This document shows, one piece after another, positions 9,152-16,989 of a DNA stretch of 48,482 bases. Made by a program: the position numbers and the translations under genes. The notes beneath the pieces were generated by a model, which was not told the DNA's origin, ran no database searches, and saw only the letters and a program-made list of their open reading frames with translations. The DNA comes from Seribacter sulfatis (GTDB lineage: Bacteria > Verrucomicrobiota > Verrucomicrobiia > Opitutales > Seribacteraceae), in assembly GCF_964187635.1 (NCBI RefSeq), contig NZ_CAXLMO010000081.1:1-48482 (forward strand), written 5' to 3'. Within the stretch, counting starts at the first letter, position 1. Each line of letters begins with the position of its first letter.

Positions 9152-9185
9152 GTTCTGCGTAATCCTGAATGAAGTGGTTTTCGAA

Positions 9186-9689
9186 TCACTTTTCAAGTCG
9201 ATGTTCGTACATTCGAACATCATGGTATTTTCCAAATTTGTACCCTCCTTCATGGAGCAAGCCGGCCACCTGGAAGCCTAATTTTTCATGCAGTCTTTCG
9301 GAGCCGGGATTGGGTAGAACGACCAGTCCATATGCCCGATGGACATCGTCCACCTGTTTCAATTCTTGCAGAAGGGCCGCGTAGACCTTTTCCCCGATTC
9401 CCTTTCCCACTTGATCTGGGCGAAGGTAAATGCTGGTCATTACTGAAGGCGCATAAGCGGGGCGCAGGTGGAAGCGCAGACTTGCGGCGTAGCCCACCAC
9501 TTCATTCTCACGCTCTGCCACCATCAATTGATATCGTCCATCCTCAGTAAACTGGGTAAACCAGGTTTTTCTATTTTCGAGTGACATTTCAACCATTTCA
9601 AAAGTAACCACCGACTCCATAATGTAGTAGTTTATAATGTCCCGCAAGGCGGGCATATCGGACTCTCGTCCTCTGCGTATAATGGCCAT
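9186..9689 (-). CDS. GNAT N-acetyltransferase (phosphinothricin acetyltransferase-like)
   Basis: With the ATG at 9689 (MAIIRRGRESDMPALRDI) the protein is 167 residues. It resembles the PAT/YncA branch of GNAT acetyltransferases, which acetylate small amines using acetyl-CoA. Features are the early NYYIMESVVTFE segment, the acetyl-CoA loop DQVGKGIGEKVY and the C-terminal LHEKLGFQVAGLLHEGGYKFGKY. A longer reading from 9788 would translate the tRNA-Leu gene (MAELVDALDSKSS...) and is an artefact. The start codon lies 18 bases after the tRNA's encoded CCA, so the mRNA is probably released by tRNA 3' processing. The true substrate is unknown. Confidence 0.85.
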   Translation of the reverse strand: MAIIRRGRESDMPALRDIINYYIMESVVTFEMVEMSLENRKTWFTQFTEDGRYQLMVAERENEVVGYAASLRFHLRPAYAPSVMTSIYLRPDQVGKGIGEKVYAALLQELKQVDDVHRAYGLVVLPNPGSERLHEKLGFQVAGLLHEGGYKFGKYHDVRMYEHRLEK

Positions 9690-9707
9690 GAAAGGATAAA
9701 ATAAAAA

Positions 9708-9794
9708 TGGTACCCGGAGAGGGGGTCGAACCCTCACTTCCTTGCGGAAACTGGATTTTGAATCCAGCGCGTCTACCAATTCCGCCATCCGGGC
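9708..9794 (-). tRNA. tRNA-Leu (anticodon CAA)
   Basis: A type II tRNA cloverleaf can be drawn on the minus strand. The acceptor stem is GCCCGGA/TCCGGGT and the anticodon stem CTGGA/TCCAG around loop TTCAAAA (anticodon CAA, reading UUG). The long variable arm has TTCC-GCAA-GGAA, and the T arm is GAGGG-TTCGACC-CCCTC. Discriminator A is followed by an encoded CCA. The large variable arm fits leucine. It lies directly upstream of the GNAT gene on the same strand. Confidence 0.97.
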
Positions 9795-10024
9795 AACTTA
9801 GTTATTAAAATGATCGCAACTTAAGTTTTTTGCAAGAACCGAGTTTTACGAATGTGTTCATCCGTCTTCCGACTGGCTTGATCTTGTAACAGGCTTGAAA
9901 GGCACCCTGTTTTTTATGACATTGCTAATGCTAATATATTGAGAAGTTAACCTGAAATATTAAAACCCCCAATGTTTCCGAAATTCCTCCATTTTTATAA
10001 TGGCATGCAAACTCTTATTTCGGT

Positions 10025-10030
10025 TATACT
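10025..10030 (+). promoter_or_regulatory. Possible -10 box (TATACT) next to the start codon
   Basis: TATACT ends six bases before the GTG of the following gene. If used as a -10 element, transcription would begin at or within a base or two of the start codon, giving a leaderless mRNA. No convincing -35 box is seen at 16-18 bases upstream. The rest of the 242-base gap from 9795 holds nothing else that I can identify. Confidence 0.3.
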
Positions 10031-10036
10031 TAATTT

Positions 10037-11143
10037 GTGTCTAAAATAAAGTTAATAGAGACCTTAAAGGATTTAAAAGAAAACAGGCGGTTGAGCTCAG
10101 AGTCAGAAGAAATTCTAGCTCCTTTTATTGGTCAATCTTTCACGCTGAGTTTTCGATTTTTGAGTTCTTCCCGATCTTTTACTAATCGTCACGATCCTCG
10201 GTATTCAAATGGGCAAACCCTAATCGGAGAATTTATAAATTCTAATTTGGAGTGTTCCATTATTTTTTCGCCCGATAAGAATTTATGGGTGGATGGGTTG
10301 GATGAAAAGGAAGAGTTCGACTGCGATGTTGTTGTACTCGAGTTGGATAATTTATATCAGCGGGTCCTTTTTGGTCAGTTGTTCAACGAAAAACCAGCTG
10401 ATTTAACCGATATTGAGGCTGGATCTTTGCCTGAACATTCTTCGATTGGAAATGAAAACCAGCTGATTGATGAATCTAACCTGGATGCGGTTACCGAGGC
10501 AGAGACTCTCGTAGAAAATAAGAAAACTGATGGCACTATTGAATCGGTTGATAAGAACGAGACAGTTAGTGATGAAAATTTACCCCCCCCCATATCAGAT
10601 CTAAAAACCCACGAGGTTGATATTGCTGAAGTTGAAAAAGAGGCTCAAAAAGTTGAATCAGTTGGGGAAGGAAATATTGATTCCCCCATTCCTAAAACTC
10701 CCGAAAATAAAGAAGATAGGAAGGAGGTCCAATCTGAGGAGCAGATACAGGTAGATCCTTTGCCAGTTCTTTTAAATCAACCGGTTGATGGAGAAGTACA
10801 ACCGCCCCCTCTCCCCGGACTTCCGTCAGCAAAAATACAGCGGGAATATGACTATTTTGAAGTGGAACGAATTCGAAATAAACGCTACGAGCATGGTGCT
10901 GATTCTCTTACTCCCGAGGAAGAGGAAATTCTTACTCATGACCGTGTCCAAAATGCCAGCTCGCGAAAGAAAAATCTTGTCGAAAGTCAAAATGTCCTGA
11001 ACAAGGGGGCTCGCCTATTTTTTGGGATCGTTTTTATTTTTGTCAGTCTGAGTTCGTTTTCATCTGACTCGGTTTTTGTGGGCCTTATCCTGTTGGGAGT
11101 TTCAGGATATTTATTGAAACCTTTTGTTTCAGATTTAGATTAA
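10037..11143 (+). CDS. Unknown acidic protein with a C-terminal membrane hairpin
   Basis: The 368-residue product is not recognised. Residues 1 to about 115 form a compact mixed domain (IGQSFTLSFRFLSSS... to the strand DVVVLELDNLYQRVLFG). Residues 120-250 are a low-complexity, strongly acidic Glu/Asp/Val-rich linker, ending in a proline stretch PPPLPGLP. Residues 265-310 are charged and probably helical (YDYFEVERIRNKRYEHG). The C-terminus has two hydrophobic segments (about 326-340 and 346-360) separated by a short polar turn, like a membrane hairpin. The start is GTG. The N-terminal domain is therefore probably tethered to the inner membrane on the cytoplasmic side. Confidence 0.7.
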   Translation: MSKIKLIETLKDLKENRRLSSESEEILAPFIGQSFTLSFRFLSSSRSFTNRHDPRYSNGQTLIGEFINSNLECSIIFSPDKNLWVDGLDEKEEFDCDVVVLELDNLYQRVLFGQLFNEKPADLTDIEAGSLPEHSSIGNENQLIDESNLDAVTEAETLVENKKTDGTIESVDKNETVSDENLPPPISDLKTHEVDIAEVEKEAQKVESVGEGNIDSPIPKTPENKEDRKEVQSEEQIQVDPLPVLLNQPVDGEVQPPPLPGLPSAKIQREYDYFEVERIRNKRYEHGADSLTPEEEEILTHDRVQNASSRKKNLVESQNVLNKGARLFFGIVFIFVSLSSFSSDSVFVGLILLGVSGYLLKPFVSDLD

Positions 11144-11218
11144 CTTTAATATCGATGTATTGAACAGTCGTATTTTCGAGGGTCTAGAAAACCTCATGCA
11201 AATGAATTAGTAGGAGTA

Positions 11219-12502
11219 CTAGACTCGATACCACTTTTTACGACGTTTGCGGTCCGTTAATTTATTGGCTTCTTTGTCGCCGACGAACACTTCCTTCTTG
11301 GGATCCCAAGTTAGCTCACGGCGCAGTTCGTAGCCAATATTGCAGAGTTGGCAAAGAGTCGCGGTTCGGTGACCGGCTTCCACATGTGCCACCGGTAATT
11401 CACCGGAGTGAATACAGTCGAGCCAATCATCGTGATGGTTCTTCGGTTGGCGAAGACTAACCGTTGTCTTGAAGTCCTTGATCAAATGTTCGGGATCTGA
11501 TTTCCAGGGTCCACGGTCCACCCAGATGGTGCCTTCCGTTCCGTAAAAAATGGTCCCACTTTTCCAGTCGGGGGTATTGCCATGAATCACCTCGACCCCA
11601 TTGGCGTAAATCATTTTAAGGTCCCTAGTACCTTCCTTCGGTGGAATGATTTTTACAGGACCTGTATTATCGGCATCCATGGCCCATTGTCCAATATCGA
11701 AGTGATGAGCCCCCATGTCCGCCAGTCCACCATTGCAGTATTCGCGGTATCTTCTCCATGCAGGGAAGTGGTTATGGACATCATCGGGGCAAAGAATTTT
11801 GTTATATCCACGAGTGGGGGCGGGTCCTTGCCATGCATCCCAGTCGATTCCATCAGGGATGGGCTCAGTGGGAAGGTTACAGGGGACAGGCGGATTACCC
11901 ACACAGACACGAATTTTCTTCAGTTCCCCAATCGCTCCACTCCGGATCATTTCTACAGTGCGGCGAAATTTTCCTCCGTACTGTGTCCGTTGTTGGCTGC
12001 CAGTTTGGAAAACAATTTTATTTTCTTTAACCGCTTGTGCCATGGCACGACCTTCTTTAATCGTTAGGGAAATCGGTTTTTCACAGTACACATGCTTTTT
12101 CGCCCGGGCCGCACGTATGGTTGCTTCACCATGCCAGTGATCCGGTGTTGCAATAAGGACGGCATCGAGAGATTTGTCTTCGAGTAGCTCCAGATAATCA
12201 TTGGTAATTGTTAATCCCTTCCAGTTTTTACTGGGGGTATTTTTGGAATACTGTTTTTCGATCAGATCCTTGGTGTGCTTAGTGCGAATATCAGCAATCT
12301 CAGCAAATCCAGTAATTTGAGCCCGTGGATTACGAACTAGGAAATTAGCATGGCCACGACCCATTTTCCCGGGGCCTATAATGGCTATGTTGATACGGTT
12401 ATTAGGAGATGATTCTCCTTTAGCCGACCAAATGTGTGAGGGTAAAATAAAGGGAGCGGAAGCGAGCGATGCCTTTTTAAGGAAAGATCTTCGAGTAGTC
12501 AT
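11219..12502 (-). CDS. TAT-exported Gfo/Idh/MocA-family oxidoreductase
   Basis: The N-terminus MTTRRSFLKKASLASAPF is a twin-arginine signal, so the folded, cofactor-loaded enzyme is probably exported. The NAD(P)-binding loop is INIAIIGPGKMGRGHANF, followed by DAVLIATPDHWHGEATI and the family's EKP motif in HVYCEKPISL. The C-terminal domain contains GGLADMGAHHFDIGQWAMD. Members of this family oxidise or reduce sugars and sugar derivatives, and exported forms are common in polysaccharide-degrading Verrucomicrobiota, Planctomycetota and Bacteroidota. The substrate is unknown. The 427-residue length is typical of the TAT-signal subfamily. It lies convergent to the unknown acidic gene. Confidence 0.9.
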   Translation of the reverse strand: MTTRRSFLKKASLASAPFILPSHIWSAKGESSPNNRINIAIIGPGKMGRGHANFLVRNPRAQITGFAEIADIRTKHTKDLIEKQYSKNTPSKNWKGLTITNDYLELLEDKSLDAVLIATPDHWHGEATIRAARAKKHVYCEKPISLTIKEGRAMAQAVKENKIVFQTGSQQRTQYGGKFRRTVEMIRSGAIGELKKIRVCVGNPPVPCNLPTEPIPDGIDWDAWQGPAPTRGYNKILCPDDVHNHFPAWRRYREYCNGGLADMGAHHFDIGQWAMDADNTGPVKIIPPKEGTRDLKMIYANGVEVIHGNTPDWKSGTIFYGTEGTIWVDRGPWKSDPEHLIKDFKTTVSLRQPKNHHDDWLDCIHSGELPVAHVEAGHRTATLCQLCNIGYELRRELTWDPKKEVFVGDKEANKLTDRKRRKKWYRV

Positions 12503-12603
12503 AAGCGGGTTCAGTTGTGATTTAATAAATTATTGGATTCGTAATGAAGTAAATGGTGAAAACAGAACCAAGAATTTTAATGATTTCCGCCTAGGTCAAC
12601 CTT

Positions 12604-12619
12604 AAGGAATAAATTCCTT
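12604..12619 (-). terminator. Weak hairpin downstream of rsfS
   Basis: AAGGAA (12604-12609) pairs with TTCCTT (12614-12619) around four bases, 12 bases beyond the rsfS stop on the minus strand. The stem is AT-rich and there is no strong T-run behind it, so this is at best a weak terminator separating rsfS from the TAT oxidoreductase gene. Confidence 0.3.
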
Positions 12620-12630
12620 CGCAATTTTAT

Positions 12631-13005
12631 TTACAGGTCTTCGAAAAGAATTTCATCTGCGTCTTTCCACAATTGCTCGATCGCATAATTATCTCTTTGT
12701 TCCTGGGAAAAGATATGCACCACAAAATCAATGGCATCAATAACCAGCCACCCACTTGGTTGAAATCGATCTTTGGAAAATAATTCAACCTTGTTCTCCT
12801 TGAGAGTTTTCTCCACATTATCGCGGAGTGCTTTGATGTGCGGATTCGAATTACCGGTCGCGATAATAAAGCAGTCAGTCAATGTAGACTTCGCTCCAAA
12901 GTAGAGAAGTTTTAAATCTTCCCCTTTTTTATCGAGCAGTGCATCACAGGAAATTTTTAGATTTGAAAGCAATTCAGCTTTTTCTTTGGGGATAACAGTG
13001 GTCAT
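12631..13005 (-). CDS. rsfS: Ribosomal silencing factor RsfS
   Basis: RsfS binds ribosomal protein uL14 on the large subunit and blocks subunit joining when nutrients are limiting. The 124-residue protein shows the family core KKGEDLKLLYFGAKSTLTDC, FIIATGNSNPHIKAL and the C-terminal GWLVIDAIDFVVHIFSQEQRD. The start at 13005 lies 12 bases after the nadD stop. nadD-rsfS is a widely conserved pair, which strengthens both calls. Confidence 0.95.
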   Translation of the reverse strand: MTTVIPKEKAELLSNLKISCDALLDKKGEDLKLLYFGAKSTLTDCFIIATGNSNPHIKALRDNVEKTLKENKVELFSKDRFQPSGWLVIDAIDFVVHIFSQEQRDNYAIEQLWKDADEILFEDL

Positions 13006-13017
13006 TTGTAAATTGAT

Positions 13018-13620
13018 TTATGAATGGTTGGGGTTTTGATTAATAAATGGACAGGCGGCGGGCGGAATTAAGTGATCTACTGACCTGCCTGCTTTAAGAC
13101 GTTTTCTAATTTCAGTGGAGGAGCAGTCAATCAATTCGTTCTTTACGAGTTGGTAGGACAGTTGAGGAATAGCGGGTGGGGTTACTTCTTGCCCATTTCT
13201 CGAAAATACAAGGAATTGACAATGCTCGGCCAATTCTTGGTGGAATTTCCACTCTTGTAAGCGATTAAACTGATCGGCTCCCAATAATAGTAATATAGTA
13301 GAGTCTGGATATTGGAGCTGCACCTCTTTTACTGTTTCGTAGGTGTAGCATGTTTTCTGTTTCTCAATTTCTAATTTACAAATTTCGAACCCGGGGTTCT
13401 CTTGGGCGATTTTTTCCAAGATTTTCAAGCGCGTTTTGGTTGAGAAATATGGTTTTTCGGTACGAAGAGGGGCATGGAAAGCGGGACAAAGGAGGAGAGT
13501 GTCAAGCTGAGCCAATTCGATGGCCTGTTGCGCAAGAGAAATATGACCGATATGAATGGGATCAAAAGATCCGCCAAAAAAACCGATTCGCGGAGGGGAT
13601 GATATCGTGGATACTGACAT
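13018..13620 (-). CDS. nadD: Nicotinate-nucleotide adenylyltransferase
   Basis: NadD adenylates nicotinate mononucleotide to deamido-NAD in NAD synthesis. The nucleotidyltransferase motif is RIGFFGGSFDPIHIGHISLA, with the conserved HxGH, and the C-terminal SSTEIRKRL matches the SSTxxR motif. LLLGADQFNRLQEWKFH is the expected central segment. At 200 residues the length is normal. It lies 7 bases behind the diadenylate cyclase fusion and 12 bases ahead of rsfS, so the three are probably one transcript. Confidence 0.95.
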   Translation of the reverse strand: MSVSTISSPPRIGFFGGSFDPIHIGHISLAQQAIELAQLDTLLLCPAFHAPLRTEKPYFSTKTRLKILEKIAQENPGFEICKLEIEKQKTCYTYETVKEVQLQYPDSTILLLLGADQFNRLQEWKFHQELAEHCQFLVFSRNGQEVTPPAIPQLSYQLVKNELIDCSSTEIRKRLKAGRSVDHLIPPAACPFINQNPNHS

Positions 13621-13627
13621 CTTTTCA

Positions 13628-14983
13628 TTATAAGGATCGACCCTCTGACTTATCGAAAAGCGTAAACATTTGTCCTTTTCTAAAGTAGGTAACTTGTCCG
13701 GAAGAGGAGACTACAAGTGCCAATGAATCAGTTACATGAGTAATTGCCGCAGCAGCTGCGTGTCGGGTACCCAATCCACCTGGTAACACGATATCATTTG
13801 CTTTTGCCTGAATTAAGCATCCCGCTGATTCGACTACACCATTTCCCCGAACAATAAAGGCACCATCAATAAGCGCTAATTCCTTTATGGTTTCATCCAT
13901 AAAAGGATTAAGGATACTACGATCCTCTTCATCATAGCCATAAAATGGGTTTAGGATTAAGGGCTTAGAGCGTTTATTTACTTCCTTGTGGTCGCCTAGT
14001 ATAAACATTGCACCAATCGCCTTTCCTTCGCGTCCGGTGGAGGCAAGATCGGTGGCAATGGCAGTAATTCTTTCCAGGGCCTCCGCGGAAACATCGGGCG
14101 GAAGCATTTCTTCACCATGTCCAATAACCGATTCAAATTCTTCATCCACATCGACTACTAAAACGGTGTCTAGTTGTCCGCTGTTTGGAATTCCTCCAAT
14201 ACAACAAACCCGATCTTGAAAACCGAAAATATCCCGTGTGAGTCCAAGCAGTATGGCCGCTCTGAGTTGAGATAATCGGGCCCGTGAAAGGGCTCGAACC
14301 GCCAATATTGCATCGGCGCGATGGTGAGCACGGTCGTCCTCGGATACATCCTGTCCGGCAAGGACCACATTAAATCCAGAAAAGGTCATCCGTGGAGCCA
14401 GACTGGGTGGGAAAACATCGGCAAAAATAAGAATGGTTGAACATTCTGCCGCTTTCGCAATCTTGGCTGCTTCATCGGTAAGCAGTTTGTTGAACTTGGT
14501 TCTCCTTCTTGCCGGACGGTCATCAGTCCCGGCAAAAGCCTTTCGGACTGCACTTCGGAATTCGGTCTTGCCACGGGCCATCCAAAGCTGGTCCATGACG
14601 GTACTATCTTGAAAGGATCGAGCGAGAGCGGCTAAAAATGAAAGATAGTTTTTTGCTTTTTCATTTGCGAGGAGAAGAAATACAAAGCGAACATCTTCGT
14701 AGCTGTCTTTCCCTTCAAAACTAAGACCGGTCGGGCATCTTCCGATTGCCAGTGCATAAGGTCTTTTCATGGGGACCCGGGCGTGGGGTAATGCGACACC
14801 TTCGCCCAAGTAACTCGTTAATGACTTTTCCCGGTCGACTAATTCTTTCAGTACTTTTTTTCGTTTGGCCGGAGTGGGTAACAGGGTGGTGAAAGTATCG
14901 AGTAATTCAGAATATGCTGAAGTTAAATCGTTGCTGGTTAAATCGACAATTCGATTTACCGAAATATAACGGTCAATATGCAT
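13628..14983 (-). CDS. PTS EIIA-type domain fused to a diadenylate cyclase
   Basis: The 451-residue protein appears to have three parts. Residues 1-150 resemble a PTS EIIA type 2 domain, with the phosphorylatable His67 in GEGVALPHARVP. Residues 165-285 form an alpha/beta domain (KLLTDEAAKIAKAAECSTILIF ... LDTVLVVDVDEE) that may correspond to the pyruvate-kinase C-terminal-like domain of archaeal DacZ; this is inference. Residues 300-440 are a DisA_N/DAC domain with STGREGKAIGAMFILGD, DGA (373-375) and GTRHAAAAAIT (RHA in place of the common RHR). It should make c-di-AMP from two ATP. No transmembrane segment is visible. It sits upstream of nadD and rsfS. Confidence 0.85.
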   Translation of the reverse strand: MHIDRYISVNRIVDLTSNDLTSAYSELLDTFTTLLPTPAKRKKVLKELVDREKSLTSYLGEGVALPHARVPMKRPYALAIGRCPTGLSFEGKDSYEDVRFVFLLLANEKAKNYLSFLAALARSFQDSTVMDQLWMARGKTEFRSAVRKAFAGTDDRPARRRTKFNKLLTDEAAKIAKAAECSTILIFADVFPPSLAPRMTFSGFNVVLAGQDVSEDDRAHHRADAILAVRALSRARLSQLRAAILLGLTRDIFGFQDRVCCIGGIPNSGQLDTVLVVDVDEEFESVIGHGEEMLPPDVSAEALERITAIATDLASTGREGKAIGAMFILGDHKEVNKRSKPLILNPFYGYDEEDRSILNPFMDETIKELALIDGAFIVRGNGVVESAGCLIQAKANDIVLPGGLGTRHAAAAAITHVTDSLALVVSSSGQVTYFRKGQMFTLFDKSEGRSL

Positions 14984-15042
14984 CTTTCAGCGAAGGAAAG
15001 AAGACGAGTACAGGACTCGTTTTGGGGAGGGCAAAGGCTTGA

Positions 15043-15417
15043 TTACTTCTCCCACTCAAGAGCACCGCTTTTTAATTCATATACTAAACCCGCAACGAGC
15101 ACAAAAGTGAAGAACAGCATGGGGCCTAATATTGGAATTCCTGCGGCAACTAGATCACGATGAGTAAGAACCCATGGAATGAGAAAAACCACATCAATAT
15201 CAAATAAGATGAACAACATCGCAGTGATGTAAAATTTAACCGAGTATTTTGTTTCGCCTTTTGACTCTGATGCCAATCCACATTCATAAGGAGAATCTTT
15301 AATTTTACCAGCGATGGCACGTTGGCCAAATAGATGGCTGGCAAAAAGAATACCAAAACCCATTCCAATCGCTAAAAGAATTTGGATGAGTACTGGTAGA
15401 TAGTCTAAAAGAGTCAT
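15043..15417 (-). CDS. nuoA: NADH-quinone oxidoreductase subunit A
   Basis: NuoA is a small membrane subunit of respiratory complex I near the quinone site. The 124-residue protein has three predicted membrane helices (about 8-30, 65-85 and 95-115). It also has the characteristic loop DSPYECGLASESKGETKYSVKF, with conserved Glu and Cys, followed by YITAMLFILFDIDVVFLIPW. It stands alone: no nuoB or other nuo gene follows, and the next minus-strand gene is the EIIA-cyclase fusion 59 bases downstream. Confidence 0.95.
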   Translation of the reverse strand: MTLLDYLPVLIQILLAIGMGFGILFASHLFGQRAIAGKIKDSPYECGLASESKGETKYSVKFYITAMLFILFDIDVVFLIPWVLTHRDLVAAGIPILGPMLFFTFVLVAGLVYELKSGALEWEK

Positions 15418-15525
15418 GCTTATTGCATGGAATGGAATTGGTCTAAAGGCAAGAATATTTCTTACGAAATTACGGGTTTGATATATATTTCAACAGGCTT
15501 GCAAAATTAGATTAGGATGAATTAG

Positions 15526-15531
15526 TATAAT
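15526..15531 (+). promoter_or_regulatory. Possible -10 box of the type II secretion operon (TATAAT)
   Basis: A perfect TATAAT lies three bases before the gspG ATG in the 117-base gap between divergent nuoA and gspG. TTGCAA at 15499-15504 resembles a -35 box but the 21-base spacer is too long for a standard sigma-70 promoter. If the hexamer is used, the start site would fall at the start codon. Confidence 0.35.
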
Positions 15532-15534
15532 AAC

Positions 15535-15954
15535 ATGATATCTTCTTCTCATAAACATTCTCTGCGGCGTACCAAACAACGAGGTTTTACTCTTGTTGAA
15601 ATTCTCATTGTTTTGGCTTTAATCGGCATTGTTGCCGGTCTGGCAATGTCAAACTTGGGAGAAATCTTTGGTGGTGGAAAAGTAAAGGCAGCCCAGACTT
15701 GGGTTAACAGTACTGGTGAGGCCTATGTGACTAGCTATTTTGCACTAGTCGGGGAGTATCCGAAGAGTCTCGCCGATTTAAAGACACCTCCGGCGGGCAC
15801 GCCTCCATTTGTAAAACGATCTTCAGATTTACAGGACCCTTGGGGGAAAGATTACATTTATCAATACCCCGGGACTCACAATCCGGGAAGTTTTGATATT
15901 TCTACTACTGCACCAGACGGTACTGTTTTAGGGAACTGGGATACCGGGAAGTAA
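15535..15954 (+). CDS. gspG: Type II secretion major pseudopilin GspG
   Basis: GspG polymerises into the periplasmic pseudopilus that drives substrates through the secretin. The class III signal is KQRG^FTLVEILIVLALIGIV, with Glu at position 5 of the mature protein, cleaved by a prepilin peptidase not found in this window. The C-terminal domain has the family's DPWGKDYIYQYPG and ends ...GTVLGNWDTGK. At 139 residues it is the normal length. It opens an 11-gene type II secretion operon and has no Shine-Dalgarno site. Confidence 0.95.
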   Translation: MISSSHKHSLRRTKQRGFTLVEILIVLALIGIVAGLAMSNLGEIFGGGKVKAAQTWVNSTGEAYVTSYFALVGEYPKSLADLKTPPAGTPPFVKRSSDLQDPWGKDYIYQYPGTHNPGSFDISTTAPDGTVLGNWDTGK

Positions 15955-15955
15955 T

Positions 15956-16495
15956 TTGAAACCGGTACCCAAGGCGTACCGAAAGCGAGCCTTTAGCCTA
16001 ATAGAGGTACTGCTTGTTCTTGCTTTGGTGGCAGTTTTAGTGGGCATTGTAGCGGGGAATGCCGGAGCTTTTATTCAGGGGAGTAACTTTGAACCCCCTG
16101 AGCGAGTATTAAAAAAGGCAGTGCTCGACGCGGTGTATAATGCGAGTGAGAGTAAGCGAGCGGCTTACTTGAGTTATTTTGAAGAGAATGCAACTTTCAT
16201 CGTAACCGACTCATCGGGGCAAGTTTTAGCTGAGCATCGAGTCTATAAGAAGTTAGATGATAAAATAAGAAAAGAGGAATCGCTTATGCCGCAGGTCATA
16301 TTTCATGCCGTTGGCCCATTAGCGGGAGAAGAGGGAGGAACTTCTCAATACGATGAACGCGACCTAGTACTCAATCGGGTCTTTTTTCATTCGGGTTCAT
16401 GTGTACCATTTACTGCCGAGATTGATTTTAGGGATGAAACGAAAAAGTTAGAGTTTGATCCTTTTTCGGGGTATGTGTTGAAAAGCAAGGAATGA
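15956..16495 (+). CDS. gspH: Type II secretion minor pseudopilin, GspH position
   Basis: The 179-residue protein has a prepilin N-terminus, YRKRA^FSLIEVLLVLALVAV, with Glu5 but Ala instead of Gly just before the predicted cleavage site. The rest is a poorly conserved globular domain with charged and aromatic residues, ending FDPFSGYVLKSKE. It is called GspH by position between gspG and gspI and by size; the soluble domain alone would not identify it. The start is TTG one base after the gspG stop, and its stop overlaps the gspI start (ATGA). Confidence 0.75.
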   Translation: MKPVPKAYRKRAFSLIEVLLVLALVAVLVGIVAGNAGAFIQGSNFEPPERVLKKAVLDAVYNASESKRAAYLSYFEENATFIVTDSSGQVLAEHRVYKKLDDKIRKEESLMPQVIFHAVGPLAGEEGGTSQYDERDLVLNRVFFHSGSCVPFTAEIDFRDETKKLEFDPFSGYVLKSKE

Positions 16496-16989
16496 AATAT
16501 TCTTTCCATCCCAATACTCATGGAAATGGGTTTATGCTGATTGAAGTATTAATTGCTTTAGCACTTTTTGGTTTGTCTGCGGTTTTTTTAGTGGACGGTG
16601 CATTTATTGCATCCCGAACAATTCGGGTGATGAAAGACACTCGAGAAATGGAGCAGGATCTTCTCTGGGTGCGTGGGGAAATTTTTAAGGAGTCAGACTA
16701 TGAGAAGATAAAAGACGGCGGTGATATACAGGCGTTATCCATGGGAGAGATTAGATGGGAGACGGAGGTAGAGATGACTAATGTTTTAGACGTCTATCAG
16801 GTTACATTATCTCTTGAATATGAAGGGAATGAAGACCTGGGGGTTGAGTCAGGAGAAAGGATTTCTCAAATGTATGTTTTTCGCCCGTCATGGAGCAAAA
16901 ATGGGGATTTCTCAACAGAGCGAGAACGATTATTAGAAGATAAAAGGGATAAAATTAGAGAGATCCAGGAAGAAAGGAGAAGGCAATGA
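16492..16989 (+). CDS. gspI: Type II secretion minor pseudopilin, GspI position
   Basis: This 165-residue prepilin-like protein has the cleavage motif HGNG^FMLIEVLIALALFGL. A short soluble domain follows, rich in acidic residues, with a highly charged C-terminal tail (ERLLEDKRDKIREIQEERRRQ region). GspI is the minor pseudopilin that nucleates the tip complex with GspJ and GspK. The assignment rests on position and the N-terminal motif. It overlaps its neighbours by ATGA at both ends, which indicates tight translational coupling. Confidence 0.78.
   Translation: MKYSFHPNTHGNGFMLIEVLIALALFGLSAVFLVDGAFIASRTIRVMKDTREMEQDLLWVRGEIFKESDYEKIKDGGDIQALSMGEIRWETEVEMTNVLDVYQVTLSLEYEGNEDLGVESGERISQMYVFRPSWSKNGDFSTERERLLEDKRDKIREIQEERRRQ

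Noticed and set aside
9172..9195. AAGTG/CACTT hairpin after mdh as a terminator
   Set aside because: Only five pairs around a large loop, overlapping the end of the GNAT gene.
9689..9788. N-terminal extension of the GNAT gene starting MAELVDALDSKSS
   Set aside because: This is the translation of the tRNA-Leu gene; the family homology begins at MAIIRR at 9689.
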